Shown: positions 38,463 through 49,703, numbered from the stretch's first letter. The stretch is DNA of 64,000 bases from Adenanthera pavonina (GCA_026686845.1 JAIVEN010000012.1:14758501-14822500), one strand, 5' to 3'. Notes: generated from the letters alone by a model not told the origin. A program made the numbers and translations.

Positions 38463-38541
38463 TTGAGGGGGAGCTTGTGAAAGCAAACCCAAGTACTAAT
38501 CCAGTTTGTAAGTTGTTTTGTCATCATCAAAAAAGGGAAAA
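38463..38541 (+). other. Polypurine tract region of element B
   Basis: TTGAGGGGGAG (38463-38473) and AAAAAAGGGAAAA (about 38529-38541, touching the LTR) with GTCATCATCAAAAAAGGG between. The doubled tract is typical of Sireviruses. Confidence 0.8.
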
Positions 38542-39333
38542 TGTTGAATTAAGTGTTTTGATGATTCTAAACTAACCTTTAAGAGCTTGGAGTAAATATA
38601 TCAAAGATGCACAAAATGTTTCAACTGAAGGAATTCTGGAGAAATCAGTGCAAGAATAGATGTAGAATGTTTAGTAATGTTTTAACTTGCGAAACAGACT
38701 TTGATTTGGTGAAAAGATATTTTAAAACCTTAATTCTATGTGAATTCATGGAATATTTGAAAAACACCCACCAATAGATGAAGTTTGAAAGGTTTATACA
38801 GATATGCTATTTTGAAAATTTGAACTTTGGCTTTGGAAATTTGAATTTCGTATTGAAAATAAATAAGTCTGAAAGGAGGCTTCTCTGACAGGCAAATTCT
38901 ATATTCTAAAATTCAAACTTTGACTTATGTTTGAAAAGAGTCTGAAAAGAGCCCTTCTCTGACAAATGAACTTTGATGTTGAAAATTAGAATTTTAGACA
39001 AAATACAACTTATGAAAATTGAAAATTTCATTTGAGAATATGTCAAAGTTCATCTGAAAACAAGTTTAAAAAGAGCTTTAAAATTGCCCATTGACTGACA
39101 AACTTTGAACATGAAAATTCAAATTTCAGAAACAAAGCTTGTGAGTTTGATGTGTTGATATGTTGACATACGAATGACAATATTCAGAAATTTGAACTTG
39201 AAAGTAAGTCTTAAAAGAGGTCTCTCTGATAGACGAATTTTGTCCTTTGCTTTCTTCACTTTCTTAATGTTTTGTGGACAATTTTCAATCTTCCCAATTC
39301 ACCCTCCCTCCTGTGAAGCCAACTTATCTAACA
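38542..39333 (+). repeat. 3' LTR of element B, short form
   Basis: 792 bp, TGTTGAATTAAG to TATCTAACA. Shares the ~870-bp internal deletion with the 5' LTR but differs from it at many positions. Confidence 0.92.
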
Positions 39334-41306
39334 AGTAGTATCGGACATGGAAATACTAGGTCTATATAGTCTATGTGTAATTCGGATAATATATCTTATG
39401 CCAAGTAGGATAAAAGGTTTTGTAGTGAATGTATGACATGGATAAGGATTGTTATGGATGGATGTACGTATGGTTATGTATGTGGAAATATGTTGTGTGT
39501 GTTATGTATGATAAAAGGTGGAATTGGACCTAGTTGGTGCGTTTTAGGGCCTGTAGCCTGTTTTGTCAAGTTGGGGTTCTAAGGGGTCAAATCTTAGAGG
39601 AGTGGTTCCTTTAAGGTGAAACCTCTTTGGACAAGTTGGTTTGGGAGTTTTGGACATGTATGAATGGTCTTTGAGTGACCATTTGCCTTTGGTGGCAATT
39701 GCAGGTTGTTGGTGGTGAATTTTTGTCAATAAGTGGACAAAATGGTGTCCAGGATCCAAAATCTCCATATAAAGTTGGATTGAGGTGAAGTTGGTGTCTA
39801 TGGATAGATTGAGACTAGATTGACTTGTAAGAGTTGGAATCAAGTCAATCAGAGGTCAGAGTATAAAGTTATACACATCGAAAGGTTATCCCAATGTATG
39901 AAGTTTGCTGGTATAGAAAACCAGCATGGTGCACCATAGCGCCAGGTAGTAGGCCACAACGCCACGAGGTCCAGTAGCGTGGTAAGACAGGGGAGGTCTG
40001 GAGCCACAGCGGTACTGTAATGGCCACAGCCCCATCCCAGATTTTGATGTTGTTGGGTTTGTTTCTGCTGTTCTGAAGTTTTGGGAAGTTGTTTTGAGAT
40101 GTTTGAGTTACGTTTGGTTGGTTTTTGAAGGTTTTGGTCAAATTCGAAGGTGTTTGGTTGTAGAGTATTACAAAGATTCTACCCAAAAATTATAGAAAAG
40201 AATGAATACAGAATAAAAAAAAACTCCCTCTAAGAGTAAATGGTACATTGAAAGCTCATTCTAATGAGGTGGTTTTAGTTTTAAATGCTAACATAGAAAA
40301 ATTTTATAAATTACAGCAGCATTTTGGCATAAACGTACTTAAATTCATTACCCATAAGTTCAAATGATGTTCTATTTATAGATTGATAACTTAACTATTC
40401 GTTAGATATAAGATCTATCCATTACAGATGTTAACCAACAGTTGCTTTGCAAAACTAGCTATTCAACAAGTATATTTAATGCGTCTGACACATCAAAATT
40501 TGAATTTTGGGTGTCAATAGACGAATTTCATAGAAACCATAAGCTAAGGACTTCAACATTGAACTTCCAAAATTCGTTTGTTTAAGAGTGAAATTCAAAT
40601 TTTGAATTTGTCAAATATATCACATGTTAGAACATACGAATTTTCATATTGAAAGTGCATATGTTGAGTTAGAACAGTTGTCTCATGTTTTCATTATGCA
40701 CTCAAAATTAGAATTTCAGAATCTGAAATTCATCTGCGAGAGGTTTGCTCAACATGGTACAAAAGTTCTCCTCTATGAAATTTAAATTTTGCACTTCAAA
40801 GTTTATCTGTGAGAGACATTCTCTAACAAGACTCACAAATTCTTATTTCAAAATTTGACTTTTGAAATCTAAAATTCATTTATCAGAAAGAGTAACTCTG
40901 AACTTTTTGTGCACTTGAATATCATTCAAATTTTTATCAGACTTCAGATGAATTTTGCACATTTTACTAACCATGCTTAACTCAAAATTTGAATTTTAGA
41001 ACTTGAAATTTGTCTATCAGAGATGATAACTCTGGAACTTTGAATTTCACTAAGCAAAATTCAAATTTTGCACAAAATACATTAGAATCAACACCAAAAT
41101 TCTTCTGTTAGTCAGTGTTTTTTAAATTTAACATATGCTAATGTTAGATTTACTTTATCTAACATGTTTAAAACATATGGTAACAAGATTAAGTAAATTT
41201 CAAAAGTTAAACCACCTTAAGACCTGCGTGAAAACAAAATATACCTAATAACTTGGTCATCAAATATTGAGTTCCACTTTCACTTGGTTATTTCCTTCTT
41301 GGGATG

Positions 41307-43637
41307 TGTAATGCCCTTCATGATATTTTTCTTGGCATGGTGTTCAGGACCGGAGGGAACAGGATGGAGAAAGGCTTAGGTGGAGTCTGGAAGAACTCCA
41401 CGCTACGGCGAGAAACAGGGCCGCCGCGGCGAGAAGCTTTCCAGAGGCGTTATTTTGGATGAAACTGGTGGCACCGTGGCGATATATCCGGGGCCGCAGC
41501 GAGAGTCGAGATATTTCCTTAAATCCGGATCAGTCGGACGCGAAAGGAAGAAAGAAAACGAAGGGAACGACGAAGGAGATCGAGAGAGCAATGCTAGGGT
41601 CTGACTTTTCCGGCATCTAGGAGCAATTTTCGGACCTCAAGAGCTCGGATTCAAGTTGGTAAGTGTTCTAAACTCCTCTCTCTCCATTTTCTTCGATTAA
41701 GATTTTGGGGTTTTCGGTTGTAAGGTTGGATTTCTGAGTTTGGGTGAAATCCACCGATTGAAATGGGTGATTTGAGGTTAATGGAACGTGTTTTGGTATT
41801 ATTGTTGCTTGGATGTGAGTTTTGAAGGGATTATGTGTGTTTAGAGCTTAACCCTAGGTTGTTTTTTATTAGGGCTCTTAGGAATCCGAGATGTATGAGG
41901 TTGTGTGGTGTTTGAGTATTCCTTAAGAGCTTATTGATACATAGAAAGGGTGTTGGAACCTTGGGTTAGGTTAATATGGTTGAATTGTGATGTTTGGTTA
42001 TTTGGTACTTTGTCCTAATGGAAGAATTGTGATATGGTAAAGGTTGTTGGCTAATCGAGAGGGGTTCATGCGTATTGGATAGTTCAAGGAAGCTTGTGGA
42101 ACTTGTGTGTGTGTGGTAACGACAATTGAGGTAACCGGGTGTTTGTTTACATTGTATTGGTTATGTTATACGATAGTATGTATATTTGTATATATATGCA
42201 TGTCTTTCATACCACGATATCGCTGTGTTTGTGTGTACTGTTTATATATATATTGTGGTATGTATACTGATAGATGATGGTTATGACTATGATGATGTTA
42301 TGTGTGATGATATCATAATATGTTGCATACATGACATGATGATGATGATACGTTGATACATGAGCATCACCACATGACATTGTGAGGCTGTGATGTATGG
42401 TGGATGGAGTGGTGGTGGTATGATGTATGATTATATCCATATATGTTAGAGAGGATAAGGTTGGATTATATTTATATGTTAGGGAGGATAAGGGTGGATG
42501 TTGTATATATGATATATATATATGTGTTAGGGAGGATAAGGATGGATGATTTATGTGTTATGTGTTAGGGAGGATAAGGATGATGTCCATGCGAGGGCGA
42601 TGTGCATTTCATACATTTCATATTGCATTCATACATTGTGTGAGATATATGTATGTATATATATGTGTGTGTGTGTGGTTGTTGTTCCTGGTTACTGAGA
42701 CATTGTCTCACACCCTCTCCCATAAACTAACCTTTCAGGTGACGGTTCTAGCACTAGTCCGGAGAAGACGCGCGAGTAGCAGCGAATGTGGGAATACTAG
42801 GTCTATGTAGTACTTGTGTATTGGATATTGTATCATGTGCCAAGTAGGATAGAGAATGGTTTGTAATGGATATATGACATGGCTGGGACTGGTCATGTAT
42901 ATATGTATGTTTATGTTTGTGGTATGTATGGTTGAACGGTGATAATAGTTGAAGTGTTGTATGTTGGTATTTGTGAGTCCAGTGTATGGTTTGAGCCCGG
43001 TGGTATGTTTTGGGGCCTATAGCCCGTTTGGTCAAGTTGGGTTCCAAGGGGTCAAATCTCAAAGGAGTGGTTCCTTTGAGGTGAAACCTCTTTGGATCAG
43101 TTGGTTTGGGGGTTTTGCACCTATATGAATGGTCTCTGAGCGACCAGTTGCCTTTGGTGGCAATTGGAGGCGGTTAGTGGTGAGTTTTGGTCAATAAGTG
43201 GTCAAATTATTGTTGAAGGTCTAGAATCTCCATACGGAGTTGGATTAAGATAAAAGTGGTGTCTTTGGATAGATGGGGACTAGATTGACTTGTAGGAGTT
43301 GGAATCAAGTCTATTGGAGGTCGGAGCATAAGGTTATGGGCGTCGGAAGTTCGCCCCAGAATATTTAATTTGCTGATATGGTATATCAGCAGGGGGGCCG
43401 CAGCGCGGGAAGGCAGGCCGTGGCGCCAGAGGAGACAGAAGCGATGGAAAAACAAATGAGGCCGGAGCCGCGATGGTACTGTAGCGGCCCCAGCCCCAGC
43501 CCAAATCTTGGTGTTTTATGAGTCGTTTCCACTGTGTTTAGGTATTGGAGAGTTATTCTGTGATGTCAAGGTTGTATTTGGTTGAATATTTGAAGTTTTT
43601 AGTCTATTCTAGAGGTGTCAGGAGGTAGGGTGTTACA
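41307..43637 (+). mobile_element. Solo Tekay-type Gypsy LTR (D)
   Basis: 2331 bp, TGTAATGCCC to GTGTTACA, flanked by a perfect GGATG duplication (41302-41306, 43638-43642). It matches the LTRs of element C over its length, including GAGAACA/GCCGCCGCGG-rich sequence near the start, the ATG-rich tract, the GGAGGATAAGG repeats and the CCAGCCCCAGCC end. No internal sequence remains. An open frame at 41380-41604 inside it is not supported by anything else. Confidence 0.93.
42446..42590 (+). repeat. Minisatellite within Tekay LTR
   Basis: Five imperfect units of GTTAGGGAGGATAAGG plus a variable TA-rich tail. The same units, inverted, occur at about 51705-51860 in the solo LTR F, and in smaller number at 21506-21590 and 28596-28650. 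Confidence 0.8.
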
Positions 43638-43642
43638 GGATG

Positions 43643-44590
43643 CTCCCTTCTAAGCTTCAATCATGGAGCATCCTTTGTCTTTTTCTTTCTTGAGTGAGAC
43701 ATGGTGTTGATTTCCATTTCTTTATTTAATGTTCACTCTTCCTACTTGAACTATCCTACATTTAATATGTTACACTTACAAATCAAGTAGTTAGTCCAAT
43801 TTATATATCTAATTTATATTATAAATCATAAAAGCATAGTGGATATATTAGTGCATAGCATAATATATGTATTTTAATTTTAATTAGATATATGCTAATT
43901 AACCTTTTACTTTTTTAAGGAACAATATATATGAAGATAACTATGATGTATTTATTCCTTATTACTCTACATTTGTCATCATCAACTTATACTATATTAA
44001 TCCTAACATTTTGGTTTATTATGTTATTAGTATGCTAATTTATTTTGGCTATTCTTATGATTATATTTTTTTTTTCTTGCGGGAAAATCAGAACTATTGA
44101 CAATTTTTTTTTTTTAAAAAAGCCTTTTAAACTATTGAAATTAGTGAATTAACTCATCCTTATTTAGTATAATTTGTATTGATCAATAATGAGGAACCTT
44201 AGCTTAAAATGACAAAAGCGTATAAGGATGAAATGTATATTAATTTATTTGAAAAAATATTGATTTAGAAAACTATATTCCCTTTGAAAATATCCTGTTG
44301 AAAAACATGATGAGATTTGTGGTGCTTATTTAACACCTCCCGGGGGGTGGCCAACTAATATTCTACTGGATTGGAACATAATAATGGCGATGTATCTTGT
44401 TTTGTGATCATAAAATCGACATAATAAATGTCATTTTCCCTTACAGTTGGAAAGGACCGAAATTGAGTAGTTAAAGGATTGATGCCCATTATAGTTTCAG
44501 CATATGGTTAACAAATTGGTTAAATTTCCTTCTACATCGATCCACGATAGATGCATGGTGGTTGAAGAAGTATAAATGGGTGCACTTGGA
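43643..44590. other. AT-rich intergenic sequence
   Basis: No gene seen. Contains T runs near 44068 and 44106, a short palindrome-like GC patch (CCTCCCGGGGGGTGG at about 44336) and TATAAATGGG near 44570. Confidence 0.4.
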
Positions 44591-44594
44591 GGAG

Positions 44595-46000
44595 AATTTT
44601 CATTTTGTCAATGAGTGACGGGGAATGCCAAATGAAAGACACTTAAAAAATTAATAATAATTTGACCAAAATAAAAATTTAATAATAATTAGTTGGCAAG
44701 AAAACAATGATGTCTCATCTTTGTTAACAGTGTTAAAATTTAGTAAAGTTGATATTTTAAAATTTAAAGGATTGAAAGGAAACTTTAAAAATTGAAGGAC
44801 TAAATATAGGAACATGCTTCAAAGTTAAGGGACCAAAATGTTATTTTTGCCATGATACAATTTAAAGATACTTTTTCTCTCTTTTGCTTGAATTTAAAAT
44901 GACTTTATAACGCAATGGCTACATGTTATGGATTTGCCATGGATTTTGTGGCATATTGGTTTGCTGCAAATTAGGACGTTGTAAAATTTTTGCGATGGAA
45001 TTTTGAAATTTCATTAGAAAAATTATGCAGCAAATTTGTGAAGAATTTTGGGACGAAAAGATTTTCGTTGCAAATTGACAGCTTTCTTTGTATCATATAC
45101 TTGGAGATTTTCTTTCAAACAGTGTGTGACGAGGAAAGCAAATGAATAGACACTAACAAAACATCATAATAATAATAATAATAATAAGAAGTTGGCATAA
45201 AAATAGTGATGTGTCATTTTACTGTGTTAAATAATTAAGAATGTTAAAATTCTGGAAAGTTACGAGGATATTTTGAAAACTAAAGGGTTAAAAATAAATT
45301 TTATAAAATTGAATGACTAAATTGGAATCTATTATACAGATAATCGTACATTTGCCATGATTACAATTCAAAATAACTTTTTTTTTTTGGTTTTTGGCTT
45401 GAATTTAAAATGACTTTTTATACTTTCTATATTTCTTATTATAAAGTGTTTTTTAAAAAAATTTATATATATAAAATATAAGTTATATTTTGAGTATTAA
45501 ATATTATTTTTTATTTTTACCTCTTATTAAAAATTATGATAAAAAAATATTAATAAATATGAATAAAATATGTTATAATTAATAAGAATAATATTAAAAG
45601 GTTATATTAAATTTCATAAATTTTAAAAATTTTAATTATTTTTAATTATTTATCTTAATATATGTAAATTAATTAAATATAATTTGTAATAATAAATAGT
45701 GGAGTAATAAGGGAGCCACATGGGCTGCGGAAGTAAAGAGATGAGCTTAGCGGATAATTTTCTTTTGGAAAATGATTGGCAAGGAAAGCCAAATGGTTTG
45801 ACTCTAACAAAAATTAATAATAATAATTAATGGGTTCAAATAAAAACAATGATGTGTCACTTTACATTACTAAGCAATTAACAGTGTTAAAATTTTTAAA
45901 AATTATGATAATATTTTAAAAATTAAAAAATTAAAAAGGAACTCTATATAATAAAAGGACTAAATTGTAACCTACGAAAAATATATTTCATAGAGTCTCA
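44595..46000 (+). repeat. Three diverged direct copies of a ~300-bp repeat
   Basis: Copies at about 44595-44925, 45100-45425 and 45755-46000. Each has, in order, a GGAAAGCCAAATG-like start with GACACTAACAAAA, a run of AATAAT, ACAATGATGTGTCA, AGTGTTAAAATT, and GGACTAAATTG-like sequence. The first two also share TTGAATTTAAAATGACTTT at the end. I do not recognise the family. The spacer at 44930-45095 has ATTTTGCGATGGAATTTTG-like words typical of a DNA-transposon subterminal region. Confidence 0.55.
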
Positions 46001-46671
46001 AATATAGGAAATAAAAAATCTATTTTACACATACTAATAAGTTTAGTTAAATTTATTTACTTTGTAGTTAAATATATTTTTTTTTCAATGTTTCCCTATT
46101 AATGGTCTTTCTTTTCCTACCAACTTAATTAATGATGATGGTATCTTTGGAAAGTCACATTTATTGTTATAAAAATTTATGTTTATTTTAATAGTTTGGA
46201 TTAAAATTTTCTTTTAAACTTTGTTTATATTTAAAATTAGAGAAACTAAAAAGACTAAGTGATACTTATGTTATGATCACTATGCTCAAAATAGCCTCTT
46301 TTAGCAGTTTTTTTTAATATTTGTTGGCAGATTTGAAGCGCCTATAATGATAGCGCCAGCAAACGGCTCAGCAAAACTTTGAAATTAATTGGAGTCAACA
46401 AAACGTTGGCATTCCTGAACCACCAACAAAGCTTTTATTGGTGGTTTTCATTTAATGTGACACAACCACCATGACAAAAAGACGTTGAACCATTCAATGT
46501 ATCCTCAACCACAAGCGAACACAAGTGTTATCGTGATAGGTGAATGGGTATTAGATACAAATATGATTGGACCTAGTGCAAGTCGGGGACTGTCGTTAGA
46601 GATTGTGACTTAAACCAATCATCTAAGTTCAAATATTATCTTTGTTAAGAGTTTTTTCTATCACCTATTAT
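46001..46671. other. AT-rich sequence with a possible CACTA-like remnant
   Basis: No gene. Near 46280-46480 there are CACTATGCTCAAAATAGCC, a GC patch with AGCGCCTATAATGATAGCGCC-type dyad, and an ACCACCAACAAAG / TTGGTGGTT pair. This could be a worn DNA-transposon end. Not assignable with confidence. Confidence 0.3.
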
Positions 46672-46673
46672 TA

Positions 46674-46938
46674 CTTCCGGTCCACATTGTAAAGTATTTT
46701 GTATCAATTATATACATATTAAAAAAATTATTTTTTTACTTGAAATCAATGCAAAACGTATCAATATTTCCTATTTTACCTTTATTAAATACCTCATTTT
46801 ACTATTATTGTAGTGTTATGAATAAGGAGTAGGGAAGAATTAAAGATAGGGATAAAATAGAAAGAAAAATATCCAACAACCTATATATTGGACGAAAAAC
46901 TTATCATAGAAATTGTCTTACAATATGGACTGGAGGAG
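46674..46938. mobile_element. Stowaway-like MITE
   Basis: 265 bp flanked by TA (46672-46673, 46939-46940). Left end CTTCCGGTCCACATTGTAA and right end (reverse complement) CTCCTCCAGTCCATATTGTAAG form imperfect terminal inverted repeats of the CTCCCTCCGTCC type known from Stowaway elements. AT-rich and non-coding inside. Confidence 0.75.
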
Positions 46939-46940
46939 TA

Positions 46941-47579
46941 TATTGTTTGCATGTTTTTTTTTATAATAGGCTCCATGAATAATTATATATTAACTATTCT
47001 AAATGTCCCTGATCTATCATCTTTGTGGGAATAATGATGAATTAAGACTAGTATAATATTTGTTGATGATCTTATGATGATAATGTATGGAGATAAAAAT
47101 TAAGATCATAGGCTTATTGTTAGAGACTAAGGTGCTCGATTGACTAGCCATGAGATAGCTACATGGACCAGGTCATCAGCGCATCTCATATATAGTTATA
47201 TTATTTAGCCCTCAGATTTGAGATCTTCATATATGCCTACATGAAGAACACTGTGGCCTGGGATAATGAGGAGTCGCTGTTTAATCAAGTGATGATGTAG
47301 GTTATATTCAGATACAATGAGATCCATGCGGTGGATATTGAGTGATCAAAATGGAATTTGTTCCTCAATACAAGAGAGACATCTCTGGGCCTTACAATGG
47401 AGTAAGACTAAGAAATGTATGACTATGCTCAAATGAAGAAGATTTTACTTGTTTAGTCAGTCGAGTTTGGGATCGCATGTATGGTTAAGCAATATGAGAG
47501 CGATGGTTCCATGTCTCTTAATTAATCTAGATATCGTGTGACAAAAGGGACATGATATATACTATATGATAGGTTGTAT
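46941..47579. other. Intergenic sequence, no gene seen
   Basis: Mixed-composition sequence. The part 47100-47500 is less AT-rich than its surroundings and may be old retroelement sequence, but I recognise no domain. Confidence 0.3.
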
Positions 47580-48890
47580 CAAATCACCTATTTTCATATA
47601 ATTTAGGTAGTATAATATACTACTACTAGAGCCCACTTAAGATTTGTGGGGACAAAAGAATTTTGGATCCATTACTAACATTATATGAACCTATAGGGTC
47701 ACACATAAGAATACATATGATACAAACTAGAATGTCCAGATTCATTAAATTTAGCAAAATATCCACATTCAATGTATCCCTCTATTCTAGAAGTTTTCCT
47801 ATTTTAAAATAGAATATTTCTAGAAATTCCCTTATTTGGAGTAAGAGAATAATATGATATTAATAATATGAATATTCTAAAATGTTTCCAAATTTGATTA
47901 GAATGATATTATTTTATTGAATAATAAAATAATAGTTTATCTCTATTCTGTAAGGTGACAGGAGAAATTAATATATTAATATATATATATATCAGTTAGT
48001 TTAAATAAGTGTTTTTTAAATTAAATGGAGATAATTCTTAATTTAATTTAAATGATAGATTTAAATGAAATAAATATTGGAATTAATTTAAGTGATATAT
48101 TTGAACTAAATCATATTTAATTCAAATATATTATTTAAATTAATGAAGGAGATATATATATCTCATTTGATTTAAATAATTTATTTAAATTAAACAAAGA
48201 TAATATCTAATTTAATCTAACTATTAAATTAGACAAATATGTGGATTAATTTAAATGATATATATTTAAATTAGACATGATATAATTTGAATTATACATA
48301 TTTAAATTAATTGATAAGTTAGTGGAAAAATCAATTTAAATAAAATATTTAAATTAATGATTAAATTAATCTTAATTCAAACTTACTTGATAAGATGACA
48401 AGTAAGGATTAATTTAGATTAAGTATTTAAATTAATATTTAAATTAATTTAATTTAAACTAGTTTGGAGATAAATACATTTAATTTAAATAATATAGTTA
48501 AATTAAATATAACTGATTGGGAAAGCAAGCTACCTCTATCTATAAATAGAGGGAACTAAAGTTTTTAATATATTACACACTTCGTACTTCATTATACTTA
48601 CTACTTTTTCTATATTCTATTCTGTATATAATTTAGAGAGAGAGTGAAAGAGAAACATATCACTTTTTTATATTAAAATTAAACATGTGATCTTTTCTTG
48701 CACATAAAAATTATGTGGTTCATGGAGATAAAAGCGTAAAGACGTTCAAAGTTTGAGGTGCTAGCACACCATTATTTGAGATTCCATTCATGTAGATACC
48801 ATTGAGGATGGGTGCTCGTGAGAGTTATTAATCTTAATCTAGTTAATTAATTGACAGAGAAAGCATAAAGAATGAGGTTCAAATTCGCCA
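47580..48890 (+). repeat. Possible Copia-type LTR remnant
   Basis: Begins near a GAACCTATAGGGTCACACA block (about 47688), a motif often found near Copia LTR starts. A long ATTTAAATTAA-rich tract (47990-48520) follows, then CTATCTATAAATAGAGGGA (48537-48555) as a likely TATA box, and a downstream part with GCGTAAAGACGTTCAAAGTT. No primer binding site or second LTR was seen. Confidence 0.35.
48541..48550 (+). promoter_or_regulatory. Candidate TATA box
   Basis: TATAAATAGA preceded by CTATC, about 30 bp upstream of an ACACTTCGTACTTCATTATA stretch; fits a plant core promoter in a retroelement LTR. Confidence 0.4.
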
Positions 48891-49297
48891 CAAGCATGTG
48901 TTATATTTTTTTATTTGGTTTAAGCAAAATCGATGGATCTTTAAGAGTGATTTTGGATTAAAAGTAAAAAGGGAGAATTATGAAAAAATATTTGGGACAT
49001 GGAATCAAAGCTCATCCCATAAGATAGAATTTTTTCAAATGAGATTAAAAAATTTTTCAAGTCAGAATAGAAAAAAATTTTATATTCTCATTTGTTACCC
49101 AAGAATTCTATCATAACTTGAAAATTTTCTAATCTCACTTGAAAAAATTTTATTCTATTTTGGAAACAGGGTGGCCTTTGGTTCATTTTTTAAATATTTT
49201 GATTTTTGGATATTTTTTCACAATTCTCTCATAAAAAAATCACTTTATAGTTAACTCAATACTACTAGATAGACTTTTACATACAAGTGCAACAACC
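48891..49297. other. AT-rich intergenic sequence
   Basis: No supported gene. A 72-codon frame at 48898-49116 is Lys/Phe-rich and has the character of chance AT-rich sequence. Confidence 0.4.
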
Positions 49298-49307
49298 CCA
49301 TATATTT

Positions 49308-49693
49308 TGGGGTCGAGATCTCTCCAACAGAGACCCCAACTGCTGCGGTCCTATCGTGGTAGTTACCCTATTTTTTTGAAAAAAGTTATAAATGAAAAGT
49401 AGATTTTTTAGAAATCATGTGGATATATATTGTGTAGTTTTGAATTTATTTAATATTTTTTTCTTAATTACTAAAAAACTGCACAAAACTGTAAATTGTA
49501 GAGATCCAGTTTGATCTAGTTTTTACTGTATAATATTTTTTGAATAAATAGAAAATTTAAAATTGTACAAAATATATCTACATGATTCTTAAAAAATCTA
49601 CTTTTTATCTATAATTTTTAATTTAAAATAAAAAACAAAAAACCTGCCGTGGCTGAACCATGGCTGGAGAGTCTTGCAGGAGAGACCCCCTGT
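49308..49693. mobile_element. Mutator-like foldback MITE
   Basis: 386 bp with the direct repeat CCATATATTT on both sides (49298-49307, 49694-49703), a 10-bp target duplication. Ends TGGGGTCGAGATCTCTCC and, as reverse complement, ACAGGGGGTCTCTCCTGC are similar. Inner arms at about 49375-49470 and 49545-49635 are also inverted copies (AAAAGTAGATTTTTTAGAAA against its near complement). A 9-11-bp duplication with long inverted repeats is the Mutator pattern. No coding capacity. Confidence 0.7.
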
Positions 49694-49703
49694 CCATATA
49701 TTT

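Larger units (their letters stand above)
28841..39333 (+). mobile_element. Copia Sirevirus-type retrotransposon (element B)
   Basis: Plus-strand element with a perfect AGTAG duplication (28836-28840, 39334-39338) and two LTRs of exactly 792 bp each (28841-29632, 38542-39333). Primer binding site 29635-29646; gag-pol 29675-35039; spacer; ORF3 36037-38156; polypurine tracts TTGAGGGGGAG (38463-38473) and AAAAAAGGGAAAA (about 38529-38541). The double tract and third ORF are Sirevirus features. A Cassandra solo LTR interrupts RT. Coding frames carry scattered stops, so it is not autonomous now. The LTRs differ at many positions, so it is older than the Gypsy element at 52032-60898. Both LTRs are about half the length of those in element A. 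Confidence 0.95.
20665..40172 (+). mobile_element. Gypsy chromovirus (Tekay/Del-type) element C, with nested Sirevirus
   Basis: Plus-strand element from TGTAACATC (20665) to TATTACA (40172), flanked by a perfect AAGAT duplication (20660-20664, 40173-40177). 5' LTR 20665-22610, primer binding site 22614-22625, decayed gag-pol 22756-27397, polypurine tract 27433-27445, and 3' LTR 27446-28840 plus 39339-40172. The 3' LTR is split by the Sirevirus at 28841-39333. The encoded protein order (gag, protease, RT, RNase H, integrase, chromodomain-like tail) and the sequence similarity to 54100-58737 assign it to the same Tekay-type lineage. Confidence 0.95.
27446..40172 (+). repeat. 3' LTR of Gypsy element C, split
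   Basis: Pieces 27446-28840 and 39339-40172, about 2.23 kb together. The break has the 5-bp duplication AGTAG of the Sirevirus, and the sequence on the two sides rejoins exactly as in the uninterrupted 5' LTR (around 21775). Confidence 0.9.
20302..41276 (-). mobile_element. Sirevirus-type LTR (solo or partial), split by the Gypsy element
   Basis: Two pieces, 20302-20664 and 40178-41276, about 1.46 kb together. The left piece starts TGTCACAAATC and continues with ACCCAAGAGGAGGGTGGATT, a diverged version of the TGTTAGATAAG...CCCAAGAGGGGGGTGAATT end of element A. It also has the matching CCTATGTCCAGTCCCCAATT block. The right piece carries the TATA sequence (40372-40381, minus), CAGACGAA/AAATTTGAATTT words and an end near TTGAGTTCCA at 41276, matching the U3 start of element A on the minus strand. 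The Gypsy target duplication AAGAT marks the break. No matching 5-bp flanks were found for the LTR itself, so it may be one LTR of an older, eroded element. Confidence 0.65.

Noticed and set aside
41380..41604. 74-codon frame near the start of solo LTR D
   Set aside because: Charged, low-complexity translation of the GC-rich LTR block with no counterpart in other copies.
44595..46000. CRISPR-like or tandem satellite array
   Set aside because: Copies are long, diverged and unevenly spaced; the window is eukaryotic.
48898..49116. 72-codon frame as a host gene
   Set aside because: AT-rich, Lys/Phe-biased, with no start context, domain or neighbouring exon signals.
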